Assembly (NCBI GenBank): GCA_903854805.1
Contig: CAINXK010000616.1
Span: forward strand, 1-9,583
Reading direction: 5' to 3'
DNA length: 9,583 nt
Origin: an uncultured Anaerolineae bacterium
GTDB taxonomy: Bacteria > Chloroflexota > Anaerolineae > Anaerolineales > Villigracilaceae
Each line of letters begins with the position of its first letter. Position 1 is the stretch's first letter. The translations under genes were made by a program, and so were the position numbers. Below are positions 1-6,066 of the stretch, piece by piece. Below the pieces are notes generated by a model. The model saw nothing but the letters and a program-made list of their open reading frames with translations. It searched no databases and had not been told where the DNA came from.

Positions 1-1150
1 ATTGCGCCGCAAGAACGCTCTGCGTGTGGGCGCAGAAACCAGCACGGGCCAGGTGTTGCTTGAAAGCGCAGGGCTGGTCGAATGTATTGATAAAGTCTCC
101 GCTGAGATGCAGCGTGTATCCGGGTTATCGAGCGCTGATTTGTTCAAGGCCCGGCCCAAACCGGGCGCGGAGCACCTCGTCCACGCCTGGGGCTTCGCCT
201 CAGCCTTCAAGAATACCGGACTGGGCGGCGGCGCGGATGATACGTCTGGCGCTGAAGTAGAACTTTACGAAGATGGCACGCTCCAGGTACGCTCTGCCGC
301 AGCCGAGTTGGGCCAGGGGCTTGTCACCATTATGCAAATGATGGTTGCTGAAGAATTTTCGCTACCATCCTCACGTGTGCGCGTGCTGGTCATGGATACC
401 GATCTGACACCCAATGGCGGGCCGACCACCGCCTCGCGCCAGACGTATGTCACCGGAAATGCATCCCGGCTGGCAGCCCAAAGCTTGCGCAACCTCATAA
501 CAGCAGCCATGGCCGAAAAATACGACCAGGCCCCAGAGACGATCCACTTCTCTGAACTGGGCGTGCATCTCGACGGGCAGGTCATCCCACTCGGCAAGGT
601 TGCGACAGATATGCGCGCAGACGGGCAAACGCCTTGCGTATTATACGAATATCATGCGCCCGTCACCAAACCACTCGGCCAGGGTGGAGATATGCACGTC
701 GCATTCTCATTCGCATCCCAGGCCGCCGAAGTGGAAGTAAATACCCTCACCGGAGAAGTGCGTGTCTTACAGGTGATCTCGGCCAACGATGTTGGCCGTG
801 CCATCAACCCGCTCGGCCTGCAGGGCCAGGTGGAAGGCGGTGTGGTCATGGGTGTCGGACATGCCCTGCTTGAAAACTTCATCACCAAGGATGGCTACGT
901 GGTTACCGACCGATTATCGCGCTACCGCATCCCATCGATCATGCATACCCCCTTAATCACATCTTTCGTGGTTGAAGACCCCACCAAGGATGGCCCTTAC
1001 GGTGCCAAGGGCGTAGGCGAAATTGTCTGCATTCCAACGCCACCCGCCATCACTAATGCAATTTACAACGCCACCGGCTACCGCTTCGACAGCTTACCGG
1101 TCGACCAGGAAAAACTTTTGATGGCGCTAAAAGGATTTTCAAAAGAATAG
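1..1150 (+). CDS. Xanthine dehydrogenase-family molybdopterin-binding subunit, C-terminal part
   Basis: This is the C-terminal part of a molybdenum hydroxylase large subunit; the gene begins before the window, and the TTG at position 2 is an internal leucine rather than a start. About 382 residues are visible. Conserved cofactor-binding segments appear in family order: ELGQG (visible residues 102-106), GGPTTASRQTYVTGNA (139-154), GQVEGG (275-280), and GAKGVGE (334-340). The glutamate at 340 corresponds to the family's catalytic base. These enzymes hydroxylate purines or other N-heterocycles or aldehydes at a molybdopterin-Mo centre, normally with FAD and 2Fe-2S partner subunits or domains, which would lie upstream. 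The substrate cannot be decided from this fragment: xanthine, nicotinate-like and carbon-monoxide-type relatives share these motifs. The stop codon TAG lies in a small tandem duplication. Family assignment is strong; exact enzyme name is not. Confidence 0.9.
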   Translation, partial: LRRKNALRVGAETSTGQVLLESAGLVECIDKVSAEMQRVSGLSSADLFKARPKPGAEHLVHAWGFASAFKNTGLGGGADDTSGAEVELYEDGTLQVRSAAAELGQGLVTIMQMMVAEEFSLPSSRVRVLVMDTDLTPNGGPTTASRQTYVTGNASRLAAQSLRNLITAAMAEKYDQAPETIHFSELGVHLDGQVIPLGKVATDMRADGQTPCVLYEYHAPVTKPLGQGGDMHVAFSFASQAAEVEVNTLTGEVRVLQVISANDVGRAINPLGLQGQVEGGVVMGVGHALLENFITKDGYVVTDRLSRYRIPSIMHTPLITSFVVEDPTKDGPYGAKGVGEIVCIPTPPAITNAIYNATGYRFDSLPVDQEKLLMALKGFSKE

Positions 1151-1170
1151 TGCTTCAAAAGAATAAGTGC
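1138..1170. repeat. Short imperfect tandem duplication across the stop codon
   Basis: The 16-base unit TTCAAAAGAATAGTGC (1138-1153) is followed immediately by TTCAAAAGAATAAGTGC (1154-1170). The second copy differs by one inserted A. The first copy carries the TAG stop of the molybdopterin-subunit gene. The pattern is seen directly; slippage or a small duplication is the simplest explanation. Confidence 0.7.
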
Positions 1171-1175
1171 ACTTA
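1164..1175. repeat. 12-bp perfect palindrome
   Basis: TAAGTGCACTTA is a perfect 12-bp palindrome just after the molybdopterin-subunit gene. It could be an operator for a dimeric regulator, but it overlaps the left edge of the candidate MITE and may simply be a by-product of the duplications there. It is far from the threonine synthase start, so a role there is unclear. Confidence 0.4.
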
Positions 1176-1190
1176 CTCACAGCTTCCTCG

Positions 1191-1238
1191 GATTTGCTTT
1201 TCGCCATGCTGATTTTTGCTAGACGGCGAAAGCTAATC
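1191..1238. other. Stem-loop inside the intergenic element
   Basis: GATTTGCTTTTCGCC (1191-1205) pairs with GGCGAAAGCTAATC (1225-1238). The stem has 13 base pairs, one bulged T and one T-T mismatch, around a 19-base loop. No T-run follows, so it does not look like a factor-independent terminator. It could be an internal hairpin of the candidate MITE or a helix of an mRNA leader. Confidence 0.55.
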
Positions 1239-1355
1239 AAAGGTTTGCCCAGCAAGTGTATTTTTTCTTTGGGCGAGCCCGCTCTGTCCAGCGTGGCCCA
1301 CCGCGTGAGTAAATACGAATAAGTTCGCTATTTATATTTTCATCAGGATAATTCT

Positions 1356-2639
1356 ATGAATAAATTTGTCGGATACAGCTGTTCAATCTGCGGTCAAACC
1401 TACGGCCCAGACGAAATCACATACACCTGTCCCAAAGATGGTGGCAATCTGGATGTGGTCCTGGATTATGAGGCCATTCGCAAGAAATACCAACCTGCCG
1501 ATTTGACCTCACGCTCAAATCCATCCATCTGGCGCTATCTACCCCTGCTGCCGGTTTCGGCTCCCACAGGCGAAGGCACGCCACTGCACATGGTCGGCGG
1601 CACCCCGGTGTATGCTCTTCCCCGTCTGGCAGAAAAAATGGGGATCAAACAGCTCTGGCTCAAAGACGAAAGCCGTAATCCGACCGCCTCATTCAAAGAT
1701 CGCGCCAGCGCTGTTGTAGTCACACGCGCCCGGGAAATCGGCGCAGAAGTGGTAGTGACCGCCTCCACCGGAAATGCGGGCGCCGCGCTGGCTGGCATGG
1801 CAGCCGCCGTTGGACAGAAAGCGATCATCTTTGCGCCCAAATCCGCCCCGCCAGCCAAGGTCGCACAACTGCTTGTTTTTGGGGCCAAGGTGATCCTGGT
1901 CGATGGCAGCTATGACGATGCCTTTGATCTGACGGTAAAAGCCTCGCAAGAATTCGGCTGGTATTGTCGTAACACTGGTTACAATCCCTTCACTGTGGAG
2001 GGGAAAAAATCGGCCGCTTTTGAAATCTGGGAATTTATGCAGAACCAGATGGGCACCGGCATGCGGGTCATACCATCGGCTGCCACCGTACCCGTCAATG
2101 AACAACGGCTGACGATTTTTGTCTCGGTCGGCGATGGCAATATCATCTCAGGCATCCACAAAGGATTCAAAGACCTGCAAGCCTTGGGCTGGATCGCGCG
2201 CCTACCACGCATTATTGGTGTCCAGGCAGAAGGCTCCGCTGCCATTGCCAATGCCTTCAAGGCTGGCACAGAAACCATTACAGCGGTACAGGCCAAAACG
2301 ATCGCAGATAGCATATCAGTCGATTTTCCTCGCGATGGCGTCCGGGCAGTACGAGCTGCGACAGAAACCGGTGGCACCTATCTAACTGTTTCGGATGATG
2401 AAATCCTCAAGGCGATCGCCACATTGGGACAAATGGGCATCTTTGCTGAACCCGCCGGAGCGGCTGCTTTTGCCGGTCTAACAGCGGCAAAAGCGCAGGG
2501 CTGGTTGGAATCCGAATCACCTGTGCTGGTGATGAATACAGGCAGCGGGCTGAAAGATGTGCGAGCAGCCATGCAAGCAGTCCAACCTGCTCCAATTATT
2601 GAACCAACCATGGAAGCCCTCAAACGAATCCTGCCCTGA
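1356..2639 (+). CDS. thrC: Threonine synthase (PLP-dependent)
   Basis: The product converts O-phosphohomoserine to threonine in the cytoplasm, the last step of threonine synthesis. The 427-residue protein starts with a zinc-ribbon-like segment with C9, C12 and C25; the usual fourth cysteine appears replaced by D28 (CPKDGG). The fold-type II PLP core follows: the Schiff-base lysine is K114 in ASFKDR, the phosphate-binding loop is STGNAG (137-142), then GDGNIISGIHKGF (259-271) and EPAGAAAF (365-372). About 20 residues between 233 and 252 (including VIPSAATVPVNEQ) look like a family-atypical insertion before the GDGN strand. The ATG start follows AGGA (1345-1348) by 7 bases. The gene stands alone, after a gap holding a candidate MITE. 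Other fold-type II enzymes such as threonine dehydratase are less likely given the N-terminal ribbon and the GDGNIISG motif. Confidence 0.93.
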   Translation: MNKFVGYSCSICGQTYGPDEITYTCPKDGGNLDVVLDYEAIRKKYQPADLTSRSNPSIWRYLPLLPVSAPTGEGTPLHMVGGTPVYALPRLAEKMGIKQLWLKDESRNPTASFKDRASAVVVTRAREIGAEVVVTASTGNAGAALAGMAAAVGQKAIIFAPKSAPPAKVAQLLVFGAKVILVDGSYDDAFDLTVKASQEFGWYCRNTGYNPFTVEGKKSAAFEIWEFMQNQMGTGMRVIPSAATVPVNEQRLTIFVSVGDGNIISGIHKGFKDLQALGWIARLPRIIGVQAEGSAAIANAFKAGTETITAVQAKTIADSISVDFPRDGVRAVRAATETGGTYLTVSDDEILKAIATLGQMGIFAEPAGAAAFAGLTAAKAQGWLESESPVLVMNTGSGLKDVRAAMQAVQPAPIIEPTMEALKRILP

Positions 2640-2951
2640 TTGCAAACTTGTTTGTGCCCATTCAGCATGTTTACTCAACATCTTGTTTATCAAGCCTGAA
2701 AAGCAGCCTGCTGGTTTGCACACCACCGGGTTTCCTTGCAGATGTAGTTTTGGCAGAAAGCACTTTCCACCAAAACTACATAAACAAATTTATTTATCCA
2801 TTTCTGAACATGTTTTTAACACCAAACAAAACATACGCCAAGTAAAAACATCAACTCCGTGCATTCAGCAAACCCAGTCTCGCCGGAAAACCCAACCATG
2901 CACAAAGAGCTGCCAGCCATAGATGCATGAGGTTACACCATCATTGGATAA
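2640..2951. other. Non-coding gap of about 310 bases
   Basis: No credible gene lies between threonine synthase and the AI-2E protein. The only open frames here run out of the thrC 3' end in shifted frames and have no family resemblance. The stretch holds the symmetrical hairpin at 2742-2781, a weaker inverted repeat ATGTTTT/AAAACAT (2810-2816 and 2828-2834) and a direct repeat CATTCAGCA (2659-2667 and 2862-2870). I see no convincing -35/-10 pair, although a promoter for the downstream gene is expected here. Confidence 0.6.
2742..2781. repeat. Symmetrical 40-base hairpin
   Basis: ATGTAGTTTTGG (2742-2753) and CCAAAACTACAT (2770-2781) are perfect 12-bp inverted arms. Between them GAAA (2756-2759) pairs with TTTC (2764-2767) around GCAC, separated from the outer stem by CA on each side. 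The whole 40 bases thus fold as stem, symmetric 2x2 internal loop, short stem, tetraloop. The following bases are AT-rich but lack a T-run on either strand, which argues against a typical terminator. It may be a protein-binding site, an RNA processing or stability element after thrC, or a member of a dispersed repeat family. Confidence 0.7.
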
Positions 2952-2960
2952 GTGAATAAT

Positions 2961-4058
2961 ATGTTAAAAAATTCTTGGGACAACTCATTTCGTTATACCG
3001 TGATGGTTTTATTGATCGTTGTGATGGCAGCGACGCTCTGGTATGTCCGCGAGATATTTCAACCCCTGGTAACCGCCGCATTAATCGCCTATTTGCTCAG
3101 CCCACTCATTAACCTGGTGACACGGATCACAAAACTAAAACGCAAACAAGCCGCAAATATCGTTTTTTTTATGGTGCTGATTGTCCTGGTAACTTTACTT
3201 GTCACCGTCATTCCGTCCCTACTGGATGATAGTCAGACAGTCTATAAAGACTTGAACACTACGCTTGATATTTATCAAAAATCACTTGTATCTCCAATTA
3301 CAGTAGTGGGCATACCAGTTTACCTGGATGGATTCATTCCAGCCATTCGCGCCACCATGAGCGGCACTCTTATCCCCAGGCCAGAACAGGCTCTACAATT
3401 TATCCAGACTACCTCGCGTGGATTTTTGTGGTTCTTAGTCATCATCGTCAGCACCTATCACCTGATGACCGAATGGGACAAACTGCGTGAATGGCTGATC
3501 GGCCTGGCACCAGATTCATACCAAAAGGACATCCGGCAGTTGTATCTGGAAATCAAAGGCGTCTGGTTGGGTTACCTCGCCGGACAGGTGCGGCTAATGC
3601 TGATCCTGGCTGTAATTTATGCTGCGGCCTGGTCAGCCATCGGGCTGCCCGGCGCCATTTTTATTGGTTTACTGGCTGGTTTTCTAAACCTCGTCCCAGA
3701 AGTTGGCCCGGGTATCACTGCCATTATCGCCATTATCGTGGCCTGGTTGGAAGGCTCAAATTTCCTTCCCATGTCAAATGGCTGGTTTGCAGTGCTCACC
3801 TGTGGAGTTTATCTGGTCTTGAATAATTTCAAAACCATTTATTTGCAACCACGAATTCTGGCAAAAAGTGTCTCTCTGCATGAAGGTGTGGTCTTTGTCG
3901 CGATCATCGCCGCAATTATGATGCAAGGTATTTTAGGCGTTCTGATTGTCGTGCCGGTGCTGGCTTCTGTGATAATCCTGGCAAGGTATATTCGCCGGAA
4001 ACTGTTGGGTCTCAATCCATTTGCAGACTCATCGTTGGGGAATACAGAACCAAGATAA
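2961..4058 (+). CDS. AI-2E family (UPF0118) membrane transporter
   Basis: The product is an integral membrane protein of the AI-2E family (TqsA/PerM/YdiK type), whose members have been linked to autoinducer-2 export, sodium/proton antiport or other efflux; substrate cannot be read from sequence. With this ATG the length is 365 residues, normal for the family. Hydrophobic segments lie near residues 14-28, 31-53, 65-87, 155-169, 212-227, 229-261, 275-289 and 309-345. The family signature GFLNLVPEVGPG is at 240-251, and LQPRILAKSVSLHEG at about 295-309 is the usual segment before the last helices. A GTG three codons earlier (2952) is in frame, but its nearest GGA is only 2-3 bases away, so the ATG is preferred with modest confidence. 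The glycosyltransferase starts 94 bases downstream and may be co-transcribed; a functional link is not evident. Confidence 0.88.
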   Translation: MLKNSWDNSFRYTVMVLLIVVMAATLWYVREIFQPLVTAALIAYLLSPLINLVTRITKLKRKQAANIVFFMVLIVLVTLLVTVIPSLLDDSQTVYKDLNTTLDIYQKSLVSPITVVGIPVYLDGFIPAIRATMSGTLIPRPEQALQFIQTTSRGFLWFLVIIVSTYHLMTEWDKLREWLIGLAPDSYQKDIRQLYLEIKGVWLGYLAGQVRLMLILAVIYAAAWSAIGLPGAIFIGLLAGFLNLVPEVGPGITAIIAIIVAWLEGSNFLPMSNGWFAVLTCGVYLVLNNFKTIYLQPRILAKSVSLHEGVVFVAIIAAIMMQGILGVLIVVPVLASVIILARYIRRKLLGLNPFADSSLGNTEPR

Positions 4059-4152
4059 AAACAATTCGAGCGGCAGGGAAATCGAGTACAATCTCAGCAT
4101 ACATTCGAAATCGCGCATGCTCGCTCACCAATTAATCAGATTTGCGAAAAAT

Positions 4153-5085
4153 ATGACAATCACCTATTCAATCATTGCCCCAATCTACAATGAGTTTGAA
4201 AATCTACCTGAACTATATCGCCGTGTAAAAGAAGTGCTGGATTCGACCGGCGAAACCTGGGAATTGATCCTGATCGACGATGGGTCGACCGATAACTCAA
4301 CTGCGCGCATCCATGAAATGGCCGCCCAGGATGAAGCTGTGCGGCCGATCATCTTTGCCAGAAATTTTGGACACCAGATCGCAGTTACCGCCGGATTAGA
4401 CTACTCTCGCGGTGAAGCCGTGGTCATTATCGATGCTGACTTGCAAGATCCGCCCGAAGTCATCCTTGAATTGGCCAAAAAGTGGAAGCAAGGCTACGAG
4501 GTAGTTTATGCCGTGCGCGCCGAAAGACAGGGCGAAAGCTGGTTCAAGTTATTAACAGCCTCCTTGTTTTACCGTCTGATCTATCGCATCACCGATGTCA
4601 AAATTCCGCTCGACACTGGTGACTTCCGCCTGATTGATCGCAAGGTGGTCGATGTGATGAATAACATGCGTGAAAAACATCGCTTTTTACGTGGCATGGG
4701 CGCCTGGGTGGGCTTCAAACAGATCGGTGTAGATTACAAACGTGAGGCCCGCTTTGCCGGAGAGACAAAATATCCGTTCAAGAAAATGCTCAAACTGGCC
4801 TTAAATGCCATCACAGGGTTTTCTTACTTTCCACTGCAGGTGGCTACATATTTCGGTTTCATCTCTGCCGGGATTGCGATTATCGCCATCCCGCTCGTAA
4901 TTATCGAACGATTGACCGGTTCCCAGGCTTTTTATGGTCAGGCCACCACCCTCATCGCAGTCCTTTTCTTTGGTGGCGTCCAATTGATCTCTCTCGGCAT
5001 CTTGGGCGAATATATCGGCCGCATCTATGACGAAGTCAAGGGCCGGCCGTTGTACATCGTCAGGGAAGCCCCTAAAAAAGAGTGA
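4153..5085 (+). CDS. GT2 glycosyltransferase, DPM1/GtrB-like, with two C-terminal membrane helices
   Basis: The product is a 310-residue family-2 glycosyltransferase of the dolichol-phosphate mannosyltransferase/bactoprenol glucosyltransferase type. These enzymes transfer a sugar from a nucleotide donor to a polyprenyl phosphate at the inner face of the membrane, supplying lipid-linked sugar for envelope glycans or lipid modification. The N-terminal strand (ITYSIIAPIYNE) leads to DDGSTDNS (42-49), the metal-binding DADLQDPPE (94-102), and DTGDFRLIDR (154-163). Two membrane helices near 226-251 and 266-288 and the tail GEYIGRIYDEVKGRPLY are diagnostic of the GtrB/ArnC/DPM group. An open frame extends 44 codons further upstream, but the Rossmann-type first strand begins right after this ATG, so the upstream part is rejected. 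No strong ribosome-binding site is visible. Sugar and acceptor are unknown. A strong terminator follows directly. Confidence 0.92.
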   Translation: MTITYSIIAPIYNEFENLPELYRRVKEVLDSTGETWELILIDDGSTDNSTARIHEMAAQDEAVRPIIFARNFGHQIAVTAGLDYSRGEAVVIIDADLQDPPEVILELAKKWKQGYEVVYAVRAERQGESWFKLLTASLFYRLIYRITDVKIPLDTGDFRLIDRKVVDVMNNMREKHRFLRGMGAWVGFKQIGVDYKREARFAGETKYPFKKMLKLALNAITGFSYFPLQVATYFGFISAGIAIIAIPLVIIERLTGSQAFYGQATTLIAVLFFGGVQLISLGILGEYIGRIYDEVKGRPLYIVREAPKKE

Positions 5086-5087
5086 AA

Positions 5088-5128
5088 TACAAAAAAGAGA
5101 TGGCTAATGCTGCCATCTCTTTTTTGTA
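5088..5128. terminator. Bidirectional factor-independent terminator
   Basis: TACAAAAAAGAGATGGC (5088-5104) and GCCATCTCTTTTTTGTA (5112-5128) form a perfect 17-bp stem with a 7-base loop. A six-T run ends the plus-strand transcript and the mirrored A-run gives a U-run on the minus strand. It lies between converging genes: 3 bases after the glycosyltransferase stop and 21 bases beyond the stop of the minus-strand F420/PPOX-fold gene. It therefore probably serves both. Confidence 0.93.
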
Positions 5129-5149
5129 CATTCCTTCGTACTCAAAAAC

Positions 5150-5524
5150 TCAAGCTATTCGCAGCTGTATGGCCGTATATTCCGATCGCCTGAGCTTGCC
5201 CATTAGCCCAAAAACCGCGAACATAAAACCATATTTTTTTGACATCAACTTTTTAAGATGTTCCAGAACCGGCGCAGAATTATCGACCCGCGCTGCGGCA
5301 GGTACCCATTCACCGACCGGTGTGCCATCTGCCTTGCTAGGGACAATCCGGACATCAGTGTTGTTTCTTATTCGCCTGGCCTTGCCCGAGGTAGTTTCTG
5401 TCCAAATAATAAGTGTTTCAACATCTTGAACAAACCAAACCGGCGTTTTAACGCCATTCCCATTTTTACGAAAAGTCTCAACATTGAGATATTGCTGTTT
5501 TTCAAATTGGCCTAAAGCTGACAT
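5150..5524 (-). CDS. Rv2061-like PPOX/F420-fold protein, second paralogue
   Basis: The product is a 124-residue split beta-barrel protein resembling the Rv2061 family of PPOX-class, putatively F420-dependent enzymes. Recognisable segments are ETFRKNG (17-23), TPVWFVQD (27-34), the basic SGKARRIRNN (46-55) and GEWVPAAARV (71-80), which form the barrel and the expected cofactor-phosphate site. Such proteins bind F420 or flavin and carry out two-electron reductions; the substrate is unknown. The frame stays open 62 codons upstream, but that part overlaps the neighbouring paralogue and has no family resemblance. This ATG sits 6 bases after AGGAGA (5531-5536), which decides the start. It is roughly 40% identical, by eye, to the paralogue 103 bases upstream, indicating tandem duplication. 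Its C-terminal half (FGLMGKLRR) is more divergent, and it lies last before the shared terminator. Confidence 0.8.
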   Translation of the reverse strand: MSALGQFEKQQYLNVETFRKNGNGVKTPVWFVQDVETLIIWTETTSGKARRIRNNTDVRIVPSKADGTPVGEWVPAAARVDNSAPVLEHLKKLMSKKYGFMFAVFGLMGKLRRSEYTAIQLRIA

Positions 5525-5627
5525 TTCTACTCTCCTGAATAATCCCGATAGTCGTAAAATGAATCTGCGCAGGGCAGTCATCGAATATTCTGTACGCCTT
5601 ATGCGCGAATAATTCCCCGGTATTCCA

Positions 5628-6005
5628 TCACGAAGCTTCAATAAGTATCGCGGTGTATTCCAAGCCATCGGCCTTGGCCTGGGCTTCAAACCGGGCCACC
5701 ATATCCGCATATTTTTCGACTAATAACTTGCGTACAAGTACTGCGGTATCAGCATCGGTCATTTCCCGGGCCGTTGCCGGGATCCAATCACCGAGCGGTT
5801 CGCCTACCTGCCCACATGGCATGATGTTGACCTGGCTGTTGTTGCGAATACGTTTGACCTTGCCAGAAGTGCCGCCGGTCCGCACATAGATTTTCGCCCC
5901 ATCCTGAACAAACCAGACCGGAGTTTGGATACTCTTTCCGGCTTTTCGGAAGGTTTCAAGATTAAGATAGTTTTGATTGGCAAATTGTAAAAGGTTTTGG
6001 TCCAT
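5628..6005 (-). CDS. Rv2061-like PPOX/F420-fold protein, first paralogue
   Basis: The 125-residue product belongs to the same Rv2061-type split beta-barrel family as the downstream gene. Segments include LETFRKAG (16-23), TPVWFVQDG (28-36), YVRTGGTSGKVKRIRNN (40-56) and LGDWIPATAR (71-80). The SGKVKRIR stretch matches the family's usual form (SGKVKRIRRNPRV-like), so this copy looks the more canonical of the two. The ATG follows GAGG (6010-6013) by 4 bases. The predicted role is an F420- or flavin-dependent oxidoreductase or cofactor-binding protein; neither cofactor nor substrate can be proven from sequence. It begins 61 bases after the lycopene cyclase stop on the same strand. A separate promoter in that AT-rich gap is possible but I cannot point to clear boxes. 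Confidence 0.85.
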   Translation of the reverse strand: MDQNLLQFANQNYLNLETFRKAGKSIQTPVWFVQDGAKIYVRTGGTSGKVKRIRNNSQVNIMPCGQVGEPLGDWIPATAREMTDADTAVLVRKLLVEKYADMVARFEAQAKADGLEYTAILIEAS

Positions 6006-6066
6006 TTTTCCTCAGCATACAACATAATCAAATTTAGAAAATTCAAACGATGATCATTCCAGCCTA

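Larger units (their letters stand above)
1161..1324. mobile_element. Candidate MITE-like element: inverted ends inside 8-bp direct repeats
   Basis: GAATAAGT occurs at 1161-1168 and again at 1317-1324. Directly inside are imperfect 12-bp inverted ends: GCACTTACTCAC (1169-1180) and GTGAGTAAATAC (1305-1316). They match at 10 of 12 positions, including an unbroken 8-bp core. The enclosed element of 148 bases has no coding potential and contains a 13-bp hairpin. Inverted ends within a direct repeat of target-duplication size are the architecture of a miniature inverted-repeat transposable element. Caveats: the ends are short, the left direct repeat is also part of a tandem duplication, and no parent transposase is in the window. 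The alternative is a structured RNA leader of the downstream threonine synthase, with the ends pairing as a closing helix. No transposon family is assigned. Confidence 0.4.

Noticed and set aside
1191..1238. Possible terminator of the molybdenum hydroxylase gene
   Set aside because: The hairpin is real, but AAAGG rather than a T-run follows it, so it is not a typical factor-independent terminator.
2810..2834. Inverted repeat ATGTTTT/AAAACAT as a regulatory site
   Set aside because: Seven A/T-rich base pairs with an 11-base loop in AT-rich sequence are likely by chance.
2659..2870. Direct repeat CATTCAGCA bounding about 200 bases, as a second MITE
   Set aside because: The sequences just inside the two copies are not inverted repeats, so the insertion geometry is absent.
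2557..2922. Open frame of 121 codons running from inside thrC into the downstream gap
   Set aside because: It overlaps the thrC 3' end in another frame, has a composition unlike a folded protein, shows no family motif, and ends in the non-coding gap.
4021..4152. Upstream extension of the glycosyltransferase frame
   Set aside because: It overlaps the end of the AI-2E gene and precedes the normal first beta-strand of the GT2 fold; no homologous sequence is expected there.
5525..5710. N-terminal extension of 62 codons on the second F420/PPOX-fold gene
   Set aside because: It overlaps the end of the first paralogue, resembles no domain, and a strong AGGAGA lies 6 bases before the internal ATG at 5524.
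6050..6057. 8-bp palindrome ATGATCAT upstream of the first F420/PPOX-fold gene, as an operator
   Set aside because: Eight bases of self-complementarity without extension or a nearby convincing promoter is too little to call.
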